A stretch of DNA of 64,000 bases, taken from Paludibacteraceae bacterium. GTDB taxonomy: Bacteria; Bacteroidota; Bacteroidia; Bacteroidales; Paludibacteraceae. Within the stretch, counting starts at the first letter, position 1. Each line of letters opens with the position of its first letter. Where the stretch lies: NCBI GenBank assembly GCA_017454915.1, contig JAFTCC010000064.1, positions 27,322-91,321 of the forward strand. Direction: 5' to 3'. The translations under genes and the position numbers were made by a program. The notes below the pieces were generated by a model. The model saw only the letters and a list, made by a program, of their open reading frames with translations, made no database searches and had not been told where the DNA came from. Positions 62,233-64,000 of this stretch are shown here, in pieces.

Positions 62233-63294
62233 ATGCGCAAACTGCTTTTTTTACTTTTATTTTCCATATCCATGCCCATTATGGCAGTTGTCGGCCGCGT
62301 CAAACTTATCGACAGTCCGTCGGGTTGCAAATACATAGACACTCAAGTTAATGGCGTAAAGGTCCGCTTCATGCTCGACACCGGATGTTCTGACGTAATG
62401 ATTACCCCGCAAGTGTGGTACATGCTCAAAAAGGCTGGCAAAGTGACCGATTCCGAACTCTCTGCAAGCACATCGTCAAAAATGGCTGACGGACGGTCGC
62501 AGCAGGGATATGACTTCATAATCAAGGAACTGCGCATAGGCAATTTCGTTTTCAGCAATATCAGAGCCGATGTGGTTAACTCTTCAGAAGCCGAAGACTG
62601 CCTGCTCGGGCAAAGCCTGCTCGGGCAATTTGAATACTACAAAATCAGCAGCAACACTATGGAGTTCAGCTACAACGAGAACTCACTCTACCGCATAGCC
62701 GACGACAGCAACTCCACCCCTGCAGCAGTGGCAGACGCTTTAAGGCCCATGTACATGGCAGGGACGCTCAATATGGCATACCAGATTAAATATGCCGAAG
62801 CCCTATACAGCAGTAAACAATACTCTGAAGCTATGGAAGCATATCAGCTGCTGATGGACACAACCGGATATGCCGTTAAGCCCGAAGTGCGCGACGCATG
62901 GTTATACGCGCAACTCGGCGTGGCTAACCAACTCGTCGAGAATGAGCAGTATGACGAAGCCATAAACTATTGCCGGACAAAAATCAACGATATCACGCTT
63001 CGCGCCGACAGCGTAGGAAGAAAAGTAGTGTTGGGACTTGAGTACACCGTCTTTATATCATATCTGTTCAAAGAAGAGATATCACTTGCGGCAATCTACG
63101 GCACACAATATGTTGACCAGAAACTTAAAGAAAGCCACGGGATAAGCACACATGACCTCGAACGGAGACGTATCAAGTGCAAAGATGACATGGTACGCAA
63201 CGTGCTTGACAACCTGCGGATAGCCTACAACAACAAACGCGACTATAAACGCAGCCTTTATTACGAGCGACTGCTGCATAACGCAGGGTTCTGA
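62233..63294 (+). CDS. Secreted retropepsin-like aspartic protease with TPR domain
   Basis: 353 residues with a signal peptide (MRKLLFLLLFSISMPIMA). The retropepsin motif FMLDTGCSDVMITP has the catalytic D-T-G at 49-51, and LLGQSLLGQFEYYKI near 129-143 is the second retropepsin landmark. Only one D-T-G is present, so it should act as a dimer, like retroviral and bacterial single-domain forms. Residues about 175-350 form TPR-like helices (AEALYSSKQYSEAMEAYQLL and similar). An envelope protease tied to a protein-binding scaffold is implied; substrate unknown. Confidence 0.8.
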   Translation: MRKLLFLLLFSISMPIMAVVGRVKLIDSPSGCKYIDTQVNGVKVRFMLDTGCSDVMITPQVWYMLKKAGKVTDSELSASTSSKMADGRSQQGYDFIIKELRIGNFVFSNIRADVVNSSEAEDCLLGQSLLGQFEYYKISSNTMEFSYNENSLYRIADDSNSTPAAVADALRPMYMAGTLNMAYQIKYAEALYSSKQYSEAMEAYQLLMDTTGYAVKPEVRDAWLYAQLGVANQLVENEQYDEAINYCRTKINDITLRADSVGRKVVLGLEYTVFISYLFKEEISLAAIYGTQYVDQKLKESHGISTHDLERRRIKCKDDMVRNVLDNLRIAYNNKRDYKRSLYYERLLHNAGF

Positions 63295-63319
63295 CGGACA
63301 GGGATGACGCGTCTGTGCA

Positions 63320-64000
63320 CTACCCGTTTAAATAATTCTTAGGATGATGATAGCGCGTCAGCACGGCAACGCAAAGCCTATACAGCAGCAACAGCACAAA
63401 AGGTATCAGCACCTTATACGAGCACAGGAACTTGAAATAAACAAGTCCTGCAAGCGCGGCACACAGCACTATGTAATAGCAAACTCGAAACATCGTCTTT
63501 GATTCCTCTGACGGAATGATATGACGAACGAGAGGGAACCTGTGTTTCGGCATTGAAAAACGCTCTATAGCACTAAGGCATGGCACACACATAAAAAGCA
63601 AAACGGCGTGGCACGCAGAGCATTCATAGGGCAGCAGAAACGGAAGATAACGCGAAAACAGCAGCAGAGGATATAACAGCACGTTCCACTTGCCGCGCCA
63701 GTAATTGTAAACAGCAAAAATTGGAATGATAATCAGCACGGAATCCAAAGTCCGCATCAAATATGGCGCCAACTCTTCCGGCGAGAACCGCAATCCTATA
63801 TGCACAAACAGCCATAAAGCGGCGGCTGCAATGATAAGCCGCACTGCCACGACAAGCGACGTGCGGGCATAGAAATAGTCCGCATTGATTTCATAAAGCC
63901 TTATCGACGGCATCGGCTCGCGTCGAGCCGCAAAGGTGTCATTGAATATATACCCCAGCTCATACAGCGTAACTATCGCCAGAGCCAGACATCCGAAATT
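63320..64000 (-). CDS. Integral membrane protein, 5' end cut by window edge
   Basis: The frame runs open from base 64000 to the stop at 63320-63322, giving 226 visible residues; an internal ATG at 63913 is not the true start, since NFGCLALAIVTLYELGYIFN precedes it in frame. About six transmembrane helices are visible, with a soluble segment FNDTFAARREPMPSIRLYEI after the first. The pattern of a helix ending LYELGYIFNDTFA followed by a basic loop reminds me of UbiA-type prenyltransferase membrane proteins, but no DxxxD motif is seen, so function stays open. Confidence 0.65.
   Translation of the reverse strand, partial: NFGCLALAIVTLYELGYIFNDTFAARREPMPSIRLYEINADYFYARTSLVVAVRLIIAAAALWLFVHIGLRFSPEELAPYLMRTLDSVLIIIPIFAVYNYWRGKWNVLLYPLLLFSRYLPFLLPYECSACHAVLLFMCVPCLSAIERFSMPKHRFPLVRHIIPSEESKTMFRVCYYIVLCAALAGLVYFKFLCSYKVLIPFVLLLLYRLCVAVLTRYHHPKNYLNG

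Overview
The window is about 64 kb of a Bacteroidales (phylum Bacteroidota) chromosome. Family is uncertain; a gut lineage such as Muribaculaceae or Prevotellaceae would fit. The evidence is: promoters of the Bacteroidota type (TTTG, 19-21 nt, TAnnTTTG) in front of many genes, hardly any Shine-Dalgarno sequences, many SPII lipoproteins, type IX secretion (T9SS) genes and cargo, a Bacteroidota-type V-ATPase subunit E with its DUF2764 partner, a reverse rubrerythrin, and the gene order DUF6089-uppS-bamA-ompH-ompH. No tRNA, rRNA, CRISPR array, prophage or complete insertion sequence was seen.

Layout. 1-3283: end of a TPR gene, then a DedA protein, a secreted M28 peptidase and ComF. 3284-4492: an array of palindromic repeats, then a promoter and a structured RNA. 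4493-8313: envelope proteins of unknown role, including three tandem paralogues with signs of gene conversion and a lipoprotein with four CxxCxGxG motifs. 8314-12244: a MITE-like element, a porin-like barrel, a small unknown protein and a DUF389 membrane protein. 12404-17330: galactokinase, a flippase, diadenylate cyclase and two genes of a V-ATPase operon that then stops. 17406-25355: a PorW/SprE-like T9SS lipoprotein, a parallel beta-helix protein with a T9SS sorting domain, and mutS. 25356-28014: a second copy of the structured RNA and three envelope genes. 28325-31836: nitroreductase, pdxA, a DUF4837 lipoprotein and a DUF2520 protein. 32264-35151: anaerobic ribonucleotide reductase nrdD and nrdG.

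Minus-strand blocks follow. 35405-38437 is a run of three lipoproteins (esterase, unknown, lipase-like). 38495-44771 is the outer-membrane assembly cluster (beta-barrel protein, two OmpH/Skp chaperones, bamA, uppS and a DUF6089/PorG-like protein). 44942-48675 is a defence-like island (DUF262-HNH nuclease, AAA/DUF4143 ATPase, EcoRI-family adenine methyltransferase). The methyltransferase has a long, apparently switch-like leader RNA and a 251-bp inverted-repeat element lies just beyond its promoter. 49356-52687 returns to housekeeping genes on the plus strand: ruvB, a flippase and reverse rubrerythrin. 53263-62122 (mostly minus) has ybeY, an SpmA-SpmB-type transporter, an acyl-CoA ligase, a GNAT-biotin ligase fusion, an aminotransferase, an S41 peptidase and a FemAB-like protein. 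A divergent retropepsin-TPR protein and a truncated membrane protein end the window.

The strongest candidates for undescribed biology are two. One is the pair of homologous RNA elements at about 4158-4480 and 25525-25872, which show compensatory base changes and a terminator-like hairpin. The other is the leader at about 48676-48957, where one strand segment can pair with either of two others, in front of an orphan DNA methyltransferase. Neither could be compared with Rfam here.
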